NCBI GenBank assembly: GCA_045661225.1
Contig: JAZRFF010000026.1
Location: 11,404-75,403 of the forward strand
Origin: HGM04593 sp045661225
Lineage (GTDB): Bacteria; Bacteroidota; Bacteroidia; Bacteroidales; Bacteroidaceae
DNA length: 64,000 nucleotides
Reading direction: 5' to 3'
Both the position numbers and the translations under genes were made by a program. Position 1 is the stretch's first letter, and each line of letters starts with the position of its first letter. This document shows, one piece after another, positions 26,213-34,334 of the stretch. The notes beneath the pieces were generated by a model that was not told the DNA's origin, made no database searches, and worked only from the letters and a program-made list of their open reading frames with translations.

Positions 26213-26455
26213 TTATTTTCCGGCAACCATCTCCTCTACGAACTTGACAGCATCACCTACTGTCGCAATTTTCTCTGCCTGATCCTCTGGAATTGTGATA
26301 CCGAACTCTGTTTCAATATCCATAATAAGTTCTACTCTATCCAGTGAGTCTGCGCTCAAGTCGTTTGTGAAGTTAGCCTCAGAAGTAACCTCTGACTCTG
26401 ATACACCGAATTTCTCAACGATAATAGCTTTTACTCTTGCTTCAATTTCTGACAT
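26213..26455 (-). CDS. acpP: Acyl carrier protein
   Basis: 80 residues. The phosphopantetheine Ser is in LSADSLDRVELIMDIE, and the protein is acidic throughout. The ATG at 26455 (SEIEARVKAIIVEKFGV) gives the normal N-terminus; the open frame upstream covers the promoter leader. It heads the acpP-fabF-rnc operon. Confidence 0.96.
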   Translation of the reverse strand: MSEIEARVKAIIVEKFGVSESEVTSEANFTNDLSADSLDRVELIMDIETEFGITIPEDQAEKIATVGDAVKFVEEMVAGK

Positions 26456-26491
26456 AGTTGTATTTTTTTGAAGATTAAAAAATATTTGTGG

Positions 26492-26522
26492 CAAATGTAA
26501 GATAAAAATTAAGAACTGCCAA
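26492..26522 (-). promoter_or_regulatory. acpP promoter
   Basis: Minus strand: TTG (26522-26520), 20 bases, TACATTTG (26499-26492), 37 bases before the acpP start. Confidence 0.65.
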
Positions 26523-26550
26523 GAAAGAGAGAGGAAATTTTGTTTTTGTA

Positions 26551-26577
26551 TTGCACAAACAACCTATTTTTGTGCAA
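26551..26577. terminator. Inverted repeat between pdxB and acpP
   Basis: TTGCACAAA and TTTGTGCAA form a perfect 9-bp stem with a 9-base loop, about 30 bases after the pdxB stop. The flanking T content is modest, so the terminator role for pdxB is probable but not certain. Confidence 0.45.
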
Positions 26578-26608
26578 TTTGCGCATATTTAGACTTTAAA
26601 TTAGTATT

Positions 26609-27661
26609 TTATTGCCCGTTTATGCGCAATTCAAATGCACAAGGTTCGCGTCTTAGGACATAATTATTTCGCAAATCCTCAAAATTTTCGGGAGCGCGCT
26701 TCAACGCTACGGTGTCGGCAAGCGGAGAATATATCTCAAGCATTGCCTCGGCCTGCGAGATTGCCGACACGACAGAGTTATCGGGCGACGGAAGTTTTTC
26801 CATCGGCAATTCATTTTCATAACCCGAAAAAGCCGCAAACGCCTCGAGCACCATTCTGGTTGCATTGAATTTCCCCTCGGCCGAATAGCCAGCAATGTGA
26901 GGAGTAGCAATATACACCTTATTTAATAACGAAAGGTCCAGCGCCGGTTCCCCCTCCCACACATCGAGCACCGCATCTCCCACAGCCCCACATTCAAGAG
27001 CAGCAAGCAACGCCTTGTTGTCGACAACAGGACCTCGGGAAGCATTCAAAAGCAAGCGGCACCTTTTCAAAGAGGCAAAAAACCGTTCATCGGCAAGATG
27101 GCAGCTTGGAAAAGAGCCACCATTGCTGAGAGTAGGGTGAAAGGTTATTACATCACACCCATCAGCAATCTCGTCAAGCGAACAGAAAGCCGCCCCGCCC
27201 TCACGGGCCGCACGCGGCGGGTCGTTAAGCAGAACCTTCATTCCCGCTTCGCGCGCCCACGACGCGACCTTCGAGCCAATCTCCCCCACCCCGACAACAC
27301 CAATCGTCAACCCTTCAAGCGGCACACATTTATTGCGCGACCACTCATAGAGTGCCGATTGCACATATTGCAACACCGCGCCGGCATTGCAACCGGCAGC
27401 ACTATGCCACTCAATGCCATTTTCCGCACAGAAAGCAGCATCAATATGGTCATATCCAATAGTTGCAGTAGCAATGAAGCGCACTTTGCTTCCCGACAAC
27501 AAGGACGCATCGCATTTTGTCCTTGTCCGCACAAAAAGAGCATCGGCGCAAGCAACATCAGCACGCGAGATACCCACACCCGGCAACGCAACAACATTAT
27601 GCCCCATAGCCTCAAGCGCAGGTCTCAGATAAGGGATTTTTTCATCAATAACAATATTCAT
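26609..27661 (-). CDS. pdxB: 4-phosphoerythronate dehydrogenase
   Basis: 350 residues, the PdxB length. The opening MNIVIDEKIPYLRPALEAMG and the NAD-binding TIGVVGVGEIGSKVASWA place it in the D-isomer 2-hydroxyacid dehydrogenase superfamily. Catalytic Arg is in NASRGPVVDNKALL, Glu in DVWEGEPALDLSLL and His in ATPHIAGYSAEGK. It oxidises 4-phosphoerythronate in pyridoxal-phosphate synthesis. Its upstream side is occupied by a tandem array of promoter repeats. Confidence 0.93.
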   Translation of the reverse strand: MNIVIDEKIPYLRPALEAMGHNVVALPGVGISRADVACADALFVRTRTKCDASLLSGSKVRFIATATIGYDHIDAAFCAENGIEWHSAAGCNAGAVLQYVQSALYEWSRNKCVPLEGLTIGVVGVGEIGSKVASWAREAGMKVLLNDPPRAAREGGAAFCSLDEIADGCDVITFHPTLSNGGSFPSCHLADERFFASLKRCRLLLNASRGPVVDNKALLAALECGAVGDAVLDVWEGEPALDLSLLNKVYIATPHIAGYSAEGKFNATRMVLEAFAAFSGYENELPMEKLPSPDNSVVSAISQAEAMLEIYSPLADTVALKRAPENFEDLRNNYVLRREPCAFELRINGQ

Positions 27662-27685
27662 ACTCTACACATAAATATATATAGC

Positions 27686-27990
27686 AACAAGCATTGCTTG
27701 CAACAAGCAAAGGTCCAGCTTTCAAAGGAGTGCAGTTCACCCCCGGGCATTCATCTCAACAAGTACAAATATACAATCAAACGAGCGAGAAATACGAAAC
27801 TTGTTTCAGTATTTTTCAAAGCGAGTGCAGAATATATTCGATACCTGTATCAAATATACAACCAACGAGCGAGAAATATAAAGCTTGCTTTAATATTTTT
27901 CAAAGCGAGTGCAGAATATATTCGATGCCTACATCAAATATACAACCAACGAGCAAAACAATAAACGTTTGTTTTATAAATATCACGAGT
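27686..27990. repeat. Tandem array of the interspersed promoter repeat upstream of pdxB
   Basis: Two full units of about 85 bp (starting 27766 and 27851) and a truncated third (27935) share CAAATATACAA, AACGAGCGAGAAATA, a hairpin, and CAAAGCGAGTGCAGAATATA. A further worn piece lies at 27686-27750. Hairpin stems differ but stay paired: GAAAC/GTTTC, AAAGC/GCTTT, AAAC/GTTT. On the minus strand each unit ends in TATATTTG, a -7 element pointing at pdxB. This fills the gap between pdxB and the methyltransferase; no gene is credible there. Confidence 0.8.
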
Positions 27991-28110
27991 TTTACTATAA
28001 ACTTTTGCCATTGCCATAAACTTTCATTAAGTTTGTAGAACTTATATTCGGAAAGAAAAACATTTTTTCAACATTTTTGTTTTAAACAACAGCAAGCACG
28101 CAAAAACATT

Positions 28111-28860
28111 ATGGAAAATAAAAGCACAGACAAGCAAAAAGACCCGATGGGAAGGGCGATTTTCGACTATTTCACTACCGGAAAGGCCGCAAAATTAAGA
28201 GTCTTTTCATCAATGTTCTACGAGGACGAGATTCCTGTTGCCACGCTCTTTCGAGGGTTGGACGAGATGCCCATACAGGAGCGCAAAGCGATAGAACTTT
28301 GTCGCGGACGCGTGCTCGATGTCGGAGCCGGTTCCGGGTGTCACAGCATAGTACTTAAAGAGCGCGGACACGAAGTAGTAGCCATAGACATTTCGCAGCT
28401 GTCGGTCGATGTTATGAAAGAGCGTGGTATCGACGCCCGCAACATCAACTTTTTCGACGAGTGCTTTTGCGACAAATTCGACACCATACTGATGGCAATG
28501 AACGGCATAGGCATTGTCGGCAAAGTCGATAAATTAAGTGATTTTTTCCGTAGCGCAAAAAGGCTGCTCGCTCCCGGCGGACAGATACTCCTTGATTCGT
28601 CGGACATTAAATACGTATTTATGGACGACGACGGTGCAATGGACATAGACCTCGCCGCCGGATATTACGGCGAGATTGATTTTAAAATGCGTTATAAAAA
28701 CATTACCGGCGACTCTTTCGACTGGCTGTACATTGACTTCGACACGCTCAGTATGTATGCCGAGGAGTATGGCTTCAAATGCGAAAAGTGCATCGACGGC
28801 GAACACTACGATTTTTTGGCGCGCATCACTGTCGCGCACGAAAATGACCCGATAAAGTAA
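28111..28860 (+). CDS. Class I SAM-dependent methyltransferase
   Basis: 249 residues. SAM-binding motif I is VLDVGAGSGCHSIVLKERG, followed by EVVAIDIS (acidic ribose contact) and LLAPGGQILLDSSD. The substrate cannot be read from sequence. It stands alone between pdxB and the polysaccharide locus promoter, so it may or may not relate to polysaccharide modification. Confidence 0.8.
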   Translation: MENKSTDKQKDPMGRAIFDYFTTGKAAKLRVFSSMFYEDEIPVATLFRGLDEMPIQERKAIELCRGRVLDVGAGSGCHSIVLKERGHEVVAIDISQLSVDVMKERGIDARNINFFDECFCDKFDTILMAMNGIGIVGKVDKLSDFFRSAKRLLAPGGQILLDSSDIKYVFMDDDGAMDIDLAAGYYGEIDFKMRYKNITGDSFDWLYIDFDTLSMYAEEYGFKCEKCIDGEHYDFLARITVAHENDPIK

Positions 28861-28892
28861 CTTTACAACACGAACACCAAAGAAAATAAACA

Positions 28893-28924
28893 TTTGTTTA
28901 TTTCAACATTTTTAAATACCTTTG
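28893..28924 (+). promoter_or_regulatory. Promoter of the surface polysaccharide operon
   Basis: TTTG (28893-28896), 20 bases, TACCTTTG (28917-28924), an excellent consensus match. No flanking inverted repeats suggesting promoter inversion were seen. Confidence 0.75.
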
Positions 28925-28930
28925 TATGAG

Positions 28931-29122
28931 CACGTGAATAGCGCAATGCCGGCACACCGGCTTCCTGCACACTCGTGCCTACGCTGCGCCGGGCGGCGGC
29001 AACAGTACTTTTGCACATTTGCCCGCCAAGCAAAAAAGCCGCACAGCGGCCACAAAGAGACATATATTTTCGTTAAAAACTTGAGGTTCAACACATTACA
29101 ACAGCCCCAAGGAGCCAAAGGT
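28931..29122 (+). promoter_or_regulatory. Structured leader ahead of the UpxY-like gene
   Basis: About 190 untranslated bases separate the promoter from the antiterminator gene. Two GC-rich hairpins are evident: GCCGG-CACA-CCGGC near 28948 and GCCGC-ACA-GCGGC near 29038, the first followed by more GC-rich sequence. In Bacteroides capsule operons the leader before upxY is where transcription stops unless UpxY is present; the same logic is inferred here. Confidence 0.5.
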
Positions 29123-29716
29123 ATGCAAAGTCCGCAACAAAGCAATCAAGCACTTAAACCTTTTTCGCCGGCAACAGACGACGAAGAAGAGGTATGGTTT
29201 GCAATGAGCGCCCCTTATCGTCGGGAGCTGAAGGCCAAGGATTATCTCGAACAGCGGCAGATTGAATGCTTCGTCCCGATGACAAAAGCACTCATCGAGA
29301 AAAAGAACGGGACAAAGAGCCGTCAATTGGTACCCGCCATTCACAATCTCATCTTCGTGCACACCTCAAAAAGCACAATCCAAAGGATAAAGCAAGGTGT
29401 CGATTTTCTGCAATACCGCACAAAGCCACATAACGGGAAAAACATTCCTATAATTGTTCCAGACAGCCAAATGCAGCAATTTATCGCCGTTACAAAGGCC
29501 TGTTGCGAGGAACTGACCTATATGCGCCCCGACGAGATAGAAATTGAGAAAGGCAGCAAAGTCCGCATTCACGGCGGAGCATTTGACGGCACCGAGGGCA
29601 TTTTTGTCAAGGTACAAGGGAAGCGCAAGCGCCGAGTGGTAATACTCATCGAAGGCATCACAGCCGTTGCGATGGCCGAAATTGCACCCGAGTTTATAGA
29701 AATTGTCAAAGATTAA
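29123..29716 (+). CDS. UpxY-type NusG-like transcription antiterminator
   Basis: 197 residues from ATG 29123. The NGN domain (about 27-125) starts WFAMSAPYRRELKAKDYLEQ, and a KOW domain follows (EKGSKVRIHGGAFDGTEGIF). Position as first gene of a polysaccharide operon matches UpxY, which binds RNA polymerase to let it read the long operon and can be locus-specific. The open frame extends 67 codons further upstream, but those codons overlap the promoter -7 region and the hairpins, so they are unlikely to be translated. No UpxZ partner is visible. Confidence 0.85.
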   Translation: MQSPQQSNQALKPFSPATDDEEEVWFAMSAPYRRELKAKDYLEQRQIECFVPMTKALIEKKNGTKSRQLVPAIHNLIFVHTSKSTIQRIKQGVDFLQYRTKPHNGKNIPIIVPDSQMQQFIAVTKACCEELTYMRPDEIEIEKGSKVRIHGGAFDGTEGIFVKVQGKRKRRVVILIEGITAVAMAEIAPEFIEIVKD

Positions 29717-29783
29717 GTCCCGAAAATATTTCGTCGTAAAAAATATTTACAAAAAAAATTAAAATATAAAATAAATAAACACA

Positions 29784-30560
29784 ATGAGAAAAATTTTAAC
29801 TGCACTATTTGCTTTAATGCTTATAGTATCGTGCTCTACCCAGAAGAAGATTCCCTATTTCCAGGACATTAAGAACGGCGGAACAATTGAGGCTGCAATA
29901 CCTCAGGAAATTAAGATTAAGCCAGGAGACAAATTTTCAATCCACGTCAACAGCAAGGACACCGAGCTTGTTGCCCCATTCAACCTCAAGCGCAGCCAGG
30001 AGAGTATAGGCAGTAAGGCCGACCTTGCATACACAGTCGACAAAGACGGTTGCATAGACTTTCCTTTCCTTGGCAACATACACGTTGCCGGAATGACACG
30101 CGACGAGGTTGCGAAACACATTAAGCAAGAGCTAATCAACCGCAAATTAGTACTCGACCCCGTTGTCATTGTAGCCTTCGACAACCTGCAAATATCAGTT
30201 CTTGGCGAAGTTAGCAAGCCGGGCAAGCAGAGCATCGACAAGGACTATTACACAATCATCGACGCCATAAGTGCCGCCGGCGACCTTACCATTCAAGGTA
30301 AAAGAGACAACATTATGGTGCTTCGCGAAGAGAATGGCGTACAGAAGTCATACACACTCAATATAAACGATGCTGCACAGTTGCAGAACTCCCCCGCATA
30401 CTACCTGCAGCAGAATGACATTGTTTATGTCGAGCCAAACAGAATGAAAGCCGGACAATCAACAGTAAACGGAAACACAGTACGTTCAACATCATTCTGG
30501 ATATCAATAGCGTCACTCGCAATGACGGTTATCACATTCTTTGGCATCAGCCTTAAATAA
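29784..30560 (+). CDS. Polysaccharide export lipoprotein (Wza-like)
   Basis: 258 residues. Lipobox LIVSC (about residue 17) predicts outer-membrane anchoring. The polysaccharide export domain has EIKIKPGDKFSIHVNSKD and the SLBB region has QISVLGEVSKPGKQSIDKD. The C-terminus has a hydrophobic stretch (SFWISIASLAMTVITFFGIS). It should form the outer-membrane exit channel working with the Wzc-like protein encoded 8 bases downstream. Confidence 0.92.
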   Translation: MRKILTALFALMLIVSCSTQKKIPYFQDIKNGGTIEAAIPQEIKIKPGDKFSIHVNSKDTELVAPFNLKRSQESIGSKADLAYTVDKDGCIDFPFLGNIHVAGMTRDEVAKHIKQELINRKLVLDPVVIVAFDNLQISVLGEVSKPGKQSIDKDYYTIIDAISAAGDLTIQGKRDNIMVLREENGVQKSYTLNINDAAQLQNSPAYYLQQNDIVYVEPNRMKAGQSTVNGNTVRSTSFWISIASLAMTVITFFGISLK

Positions 30561-30568
30561 CTCAAGCA

Positions 30569-32947
30569 ATGAACAACAAAAGAGTAAAAAACAACGAGAA
30601 CATTCTCCCTATAAAGGACCTGCTGTTCCACTGCATAAAAAACTGGTACTGGTTCATCATCACAGTATCCATTGCGTTGGGAGCTGCAGTTTACTATATT
30701 CTGTCGACTCCGCCGGTATATGTTCGCACAAGCGAAATTCTCATCAAGGAAGAGGGTAAAGGAAAGGGAGGAAGCAACGAGGCTTTCCGCGACTTTGGAA
30801 CTTCACAGGTAACCGCCAACGCAATGATTGAGGTCAAGGCGCTATGCTCGCCCGGCATAATGCGCGAGGTTATCGACAGAATGGGATTCGAGACCGAATA
30901 CTCCATTAAAGACCGATTCCACAACGTTGTTATATACAAAGGCGAGCCCATCAAGACCGACTTTATCGATATTCGTACAAACGAATCGGCAAAATTCACC
31001 TTTACCATAAACCCCGACAGCACCCTTACACTGACTGAATTCTCAAAGAACGGCAAGGAACTGCTCGGGAGCGTAGACATTCAATTGGGCGACACTCTGC
31101 CTACTCCCGTCGGAAAGATAGTTATTACCCCCACTTCTGAATTCAACAATTACGTAGGAAAAGTTCTGTTCGTGCATAAAAAGCACATAAACGCAGCAGT
31201 AAACGAATTCTGCGCAAAGCTGTCGGCCTCGCTTGTCAACGAGAATACCTCGATTGTACGATTAAGCATAAAGGATATATCCACAAACAGAGCAAAAGAT
31301 ATACTAAACGCCATTGCCGACATCTACAACGAGGAGTGGCTCACACGCAACAACGAGAACACCATAAAGGTATCGGAATTCATTCAGCAGAGAATAGACT
31401 CCTTGCAGATTGAGCTGAACACTCTTGACCGGGAGATTGCATCGTTCCAAAGCAAGAACAAGATTGTCGCCAAGAAAATTCAGGAATTAAGCAAAGAGGT
31501 CGGCGAAAACGACAGTAACAAAAAACTCATTGAACTAAACACCCAGTTGGAGTTAGGACTCTTCATAAAAAAATACCTGATTGAGAATGCCGATAACAAG
31601 GAACTTATGCCCACAAACACCGGTATCAACATCACCGGCATCGAAGAACTTATTTCAAGCTACAACACCCTGCTTATAAAACGTGACCGCTACCTGGCCA
31701 ACAGTAGCGAGGCCAACCCCATTGTTGTCGATTGCAACAACAACCTTGTTGTTATGTACAAATCACTTAACGATGCTGTCGACTCCTATATCGTCAACGT
31801 AAAACGCGAGATTGCAAGCGTAACAAAAGAGGAAGCCGGCAACAAGGAGCAATTCACAAAAAGCAGCAAGCAGGTCCAAGACATACAAGGCCTGTTGCGC
31901 CAGCAGAAGATAAAAGCAGCGCTCTACCTGTTCCTTCTGCAGAAGTTGGAAGAGACCGAACTGTCGAAAGAGTTCGAGGCATTAAACAACCGTCAGCTCG
32001 TTCCACCCATCGGGAGCAACACCCCCATTGAGCCAATGCAGCGACAGAGTATACTGCTGGCACTCGCCATTGGCATAATGCTACCTATCGTTGTTATATT
32101 CGTACGTGAAATTACCAACAGAAAAGTTCGCGGACGTCGCGACCTCGAGGGGCTAAGGATTCCCTTCATTGGCGAAATTCCGTTCTACGAGCCTAACCGC
32201 AAGAAGATAAAGAGGAACGAAGATACCAAGAATATCATTGTAAAGCACGGCAGCCGCGATGTGATTAACGAGGCTTTTCGCGTGCTTCGCACCAACCTTG
32301 AGTTTATGAACGACAAGAGCAGCGCATCGAACGTGCTCATACTCACTTCGTTCAACCCCGGCAGCGGTAAAACCTTCCTTACAATGAACATTGCAGCCGG
32401 CCTTGCGCTCAAGGGAGCAAAGGTCCTTGTCATCGACGGCGATATGCGCCACGGCTCGGCATCGGCCTACGTCGGTTCCCCCGATTCCGGATTGAGCGAC
32501 TACCTCTCAAAGGGTGTAAACAACATCGACGAGATTATTGTAAACATAGAGAACAACAAAAACCTCGATGTAATACCCATTGGCAGTACCCCACCGAACC
32601 CCACCGAACTTTTGAACGACAAACGATTCGGGGAACTTATAGCCTCAATGCGTCAAAGATACAAATATATTCTCATTGACTGCCCGCCCATTGATATTGT
32701 TGCCGACACACAGATTATTGAGGAACACGCCGACAGGACAATATTCGTCGTGCGCGCCGGACTACTCAACCGCGATATGCTCGACGAACTGGAGGCAATA
32801 TACGACGAAAAGCGCCTTAAAGGTCTCTCAATGATTCTCAACGGCACCTATAGCGGCGGCAGCGGTTACCGTTACAAGTATGGATATTCATACAGTTACG
32901 GATACGGCTATGGATACGGTTACGGATACCACTACCATAAAAAGTGA
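30569..32947 (+). CDS. Wzc-like chain-length regulator and BY-kinase
   Basis: 792 residues. Wzz domain with membrane segments at about 26-48 and 492-512 and periplasmic coiled coil between. Cytoplasmic BY-kinase: Walker A FNPGSGKTFLTMNIAAG, Walker A' VLVIDGDMRHGSA, Walker B YILIDCPPIDIVAD. The tail is a striking tyrosine-glycine run (about ten Tyr in the last 25 residues), the autophosphorylation cluster. It controls polymer length and export, and cycles with the CpsB-like phosphatase encoded nearby. Confidence 0.95.
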   Translation: MNNKRVKNNENILPIKDLLFHCIKNWYWFIITVSIALGAAVYYILSTPPVYVRTSEILIKEEGKGKGGSNEAFRDFGTSQVTANAMIEVKALCSPGIMREVIDRMGFETEYSIKDRFHNVVIYKGEPIKTDFIDIRTNESAKFTFTINPDSTLTLTEFSKNGKELLGSVDIQLGDTLPTPVGKIVITPTSEFNNYVGKVLFVHKKHINAAVNEFCAKLSASLVNENTSIVRLSIKDISTNRAKDILNAIADIYNEEWLTRNNENTIKVSEFIQQRIDSLQIELNTLDREIASFQSKNKIVAKKIQELSKEVGENDSNKKLIELNTQLELGLFIKKYLIENADNKELMPTNTGINITGIEELISSYNTLLIKRDRYLANSSEANPIVVDCNNNLVVMYKSLNDAVDSYIVNVKREIASVTKEEAGNKEQFTKSSKQVQDIQGLLRQQKIKAALYLFLLQKLEETELSKEFEALNNRQLVPPIGSNTPIEPMQRQSILLALAIGIMLPIVVIFVREITNRKVRGRRDLEGLRIPFIGEIPFYEPNRKKIKRNEDTKNIIVKHGSRDVINEAFRVLRTNLEFMNDKSSASNVLILTSFNPGSGKTFLTMNIAAGLALKGAKVLVIDGDMRHGSASAYVGSPDSGLSDYLSKGVNNIDEIIVNIENNKNLDVIPIGSTPPNPTELLNDKRFGELIASMRQRYKYILIDCPPIDIVADTQIIEEHADRTIFVVRAGLLNRDMLDELEAIYDEKRLKGLSMILNGTYSGGSGYRYKYGYSYSYGYGYGYGYGYHYHKK

Positions 32948-33120
32948 AAAGTGAAAGGGGAAAAGTGAAAGGGGAAAAGTGAAAAAACGTTTCCACCTTT
33001 CAGTTCTCAGTTCTCACCTTTCACCTTTCCGTTCTCCGTTTTCACCCTTCAGTTTTCAGTTCTCACCTTTCCGTTCTCCATTTTCACCTTTCAGTTTTCA
33101 GTTCTCACCTTTCAGTTTAA
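32948..33120. repeat. Simple-sequence repeats left of the four-helix-bundle gene
   Basis: A purine tract of GTGAAAGGGGAAAA units just after the Wzc-like stop is followed by many pyrimidine units of the type ACCTTTCAGTTCTC / TTTCACCTTTC. The two halves are roughly complementary, so a long hairpin is possible. Confidence 0.85.
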
Positions 33121-33124
33121 AAAA

Positions 33125-33487
33125 GTGGAGCATATAATTGACAATAAGAGTAAAGCATTTGCAGTAAGGATAGTAAAATTAGCACGTTTTCTACAAGAAA
33201 AAAAGAATGATTTTGTACTTTCCAAGCAAATACTTCGTTCCGGAACCGGCATCGGAGCCAATGCTCGTGAACGAAAAAATGCCCAAAGTAAGGCAGACTT
33301 TATAAACAAGTTGGCCATAGCACTTAAAGAAGCCGATGAAACACAATATTGGCTTGAGATACTTTATGAAAGCGAGATAATTGAGCAAAACCTGTTCAAT
33401 TCACTCAACGAAGAACTAAAAGAAATAATAGCAATAATAACATCAAGCATTAAAACAGCAAAAGAGAAAAACGAAAGAGAAAAGTAA
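33125..33487 (+). CDS. Four-helix-bundle protein (S23/IVP family)
   Basis: 120 residues from a GTG start. SKQILRSGTGIGANARERKN and the following FINKLAIALKEADETQYWLE are the hallmark of the TIGR02436/S23 family, first known from intervening sequences of 23S rRNA and widespread in Bacteroidota. Function unknown. It is embedded in the polysaccharide operon and flanked on both sides by the same simple-sequence repeats, suggesting it inserted together with them. Confidence 0.88.
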   Translation: MEHIIDNKSKAFAVRIVKLARFLQEKKNDFVLSKQILRSGTGIGANARERKNAQSKADFINKLAIALKEADETQYWLEILYESEIIEQNLFNSLNEELKEIIAIITSSIKTAKEKNEREK

Positions 33488-33606
33488 AAAATCCCCATCT
33501 CCACCTTTCAGTTCTCACCTTTCACCTTTCAGTTTCCCATTTTCACCTTCTAGTTTTCCGTTTTCACCTTTCAGTTTTCCGTTTTCACCTTTCACCTTTC
33601 CGTTTA
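33488..33606. repeat. Simple-sequence repeats right of the four-helix-bundle gene
   Basis: About 110 bases of CACCTTTCAGTTTTC-type units in the same orientation as the pyrimidine units on the left side. Confidence 0.85.
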
Positions 33607-33610
33607 AGAA

Positions 33611-34327
33611 ATGTGGCCATTCAGCAATAAAACAACACTTGCCGCCTGCGGTGCTTTAAAAGGAGCTACCGACCACCACTCGCACATACTCCCCGGCGTC
33701 GACGACGGCATCGAGAGCATTGACGAAGCCTTGCGCATACTTGCCGAATATGAAGAAATAGGCATAAAGCGTTTGTGGCTAACCCCACACATAATGGAGG
33801 ACATACCCAACACCCCCGAAAAGCTGCAAGCACGCTTCGGCGAACTAAAGGCTGTCTACAATGGCAACATAGAACTGAACCTTGCTGCCGAATATATGCT
33901 CGACAACAACCTGCGCACGCTGTTGAAAGAGGGCACGCTCTTGCCCATTGGCAGCAAACGCAACCACATACTCGTGGAGACATCGTACTACAACCCGCCG
34001 ATGCGCCTGCACGAGACACTCAAGCAGATAAAGTCGCAAGGCTACCACCCACTGCTCGCCCACCCCGAAAGGTACTTGTATATGAGCAACGCCGACTACA
34101 CCACCCTGCACGACGAAGGAGTTAAGTTCCAGTTGAACCTACCCTCACTGGCCGGAGCATACGGCAAGCAAGTAAAGAAACGTGCCGAGTGGTTGCTAAA
34201 GAACAGCCTTTACACAGCCTGCGGCAGCGACCTACACTGCGAAGAGGGGTTAGAGTACATTCTCGCCTGCAAACTCAGCGAGAAACAAACAGAGAGACTT
34301 GCACAACTGCTAAAAACCAAGATATGA
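33611..34327 (+). CDS. CpsB/YwqE-like PHP-domain tyrosine phosphatase
   Basis: 238 residues. The PHP metal motifs are DHHSHILPGVDDGIES near residue 22, WLTPHIMEDIPN, HPERY and a C-terminal GSDLHCEEG. This manganese-dependent phosphatase family removes phosphate from the tyrosine tail of BY-kinases, here presumably the Wzc-like protein. Its last 190 bases are duplicated, in damaged form, near 35.5 kb. Confidence 0.92.
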   Translation: MWPFSNKTTLAACGALKGATDHHSHILPGVDDGIESIDEALRILAEYEEIGIKRLWLTPHIMEDIPNTPEKLQARFGELKAVYNGNIELNLAAEYMLDNNLRTLLKEGTLLPIGSKRNHILVETSYYNPPMRLHETLKQIKSQGYHPLLAHPERYLYMSNADYTTLHDEGVKFQLNLPSLAGAYGKQVKKRAEWLLKNSLYTACGSDLHCEEGLEYILACKLSEKQTERLAQLLKTKI

Positions 34328-34334
34328 CAATATA

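Noticed and set aside
25192..26247. 351-codon plus-strand open frame
   Set aside because: Complete shadow of fabF on the opposite strand with no protein-like features.
27098..27964. Long plus-strand open frame of 288 codons
   Set aside because: It lies antisense to pdxB and then inside the tandem repeat array; its sequence is low-complexity and repetitive and resembles no protein.
27766..27990. Possible CRISPR array
   Set aside because: Unit length of 85 bp is all repeat with no unique spacers, and no cas genes are present.
28861..29122. N-terminal extension of the UpxY-like protein starting near 28922
   Set aside because: It would begin inside the promoter -7 box and cross two GC-rich hairpins; the conserved domain fits the ATG at 29123.
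32948..33120. Possible CRISPR or invertible region in the simple repeats
   Set aside because: Units are degenerate low-complexity tracts without spacers, and no invertase or defined inverted repeats flank a promoter.
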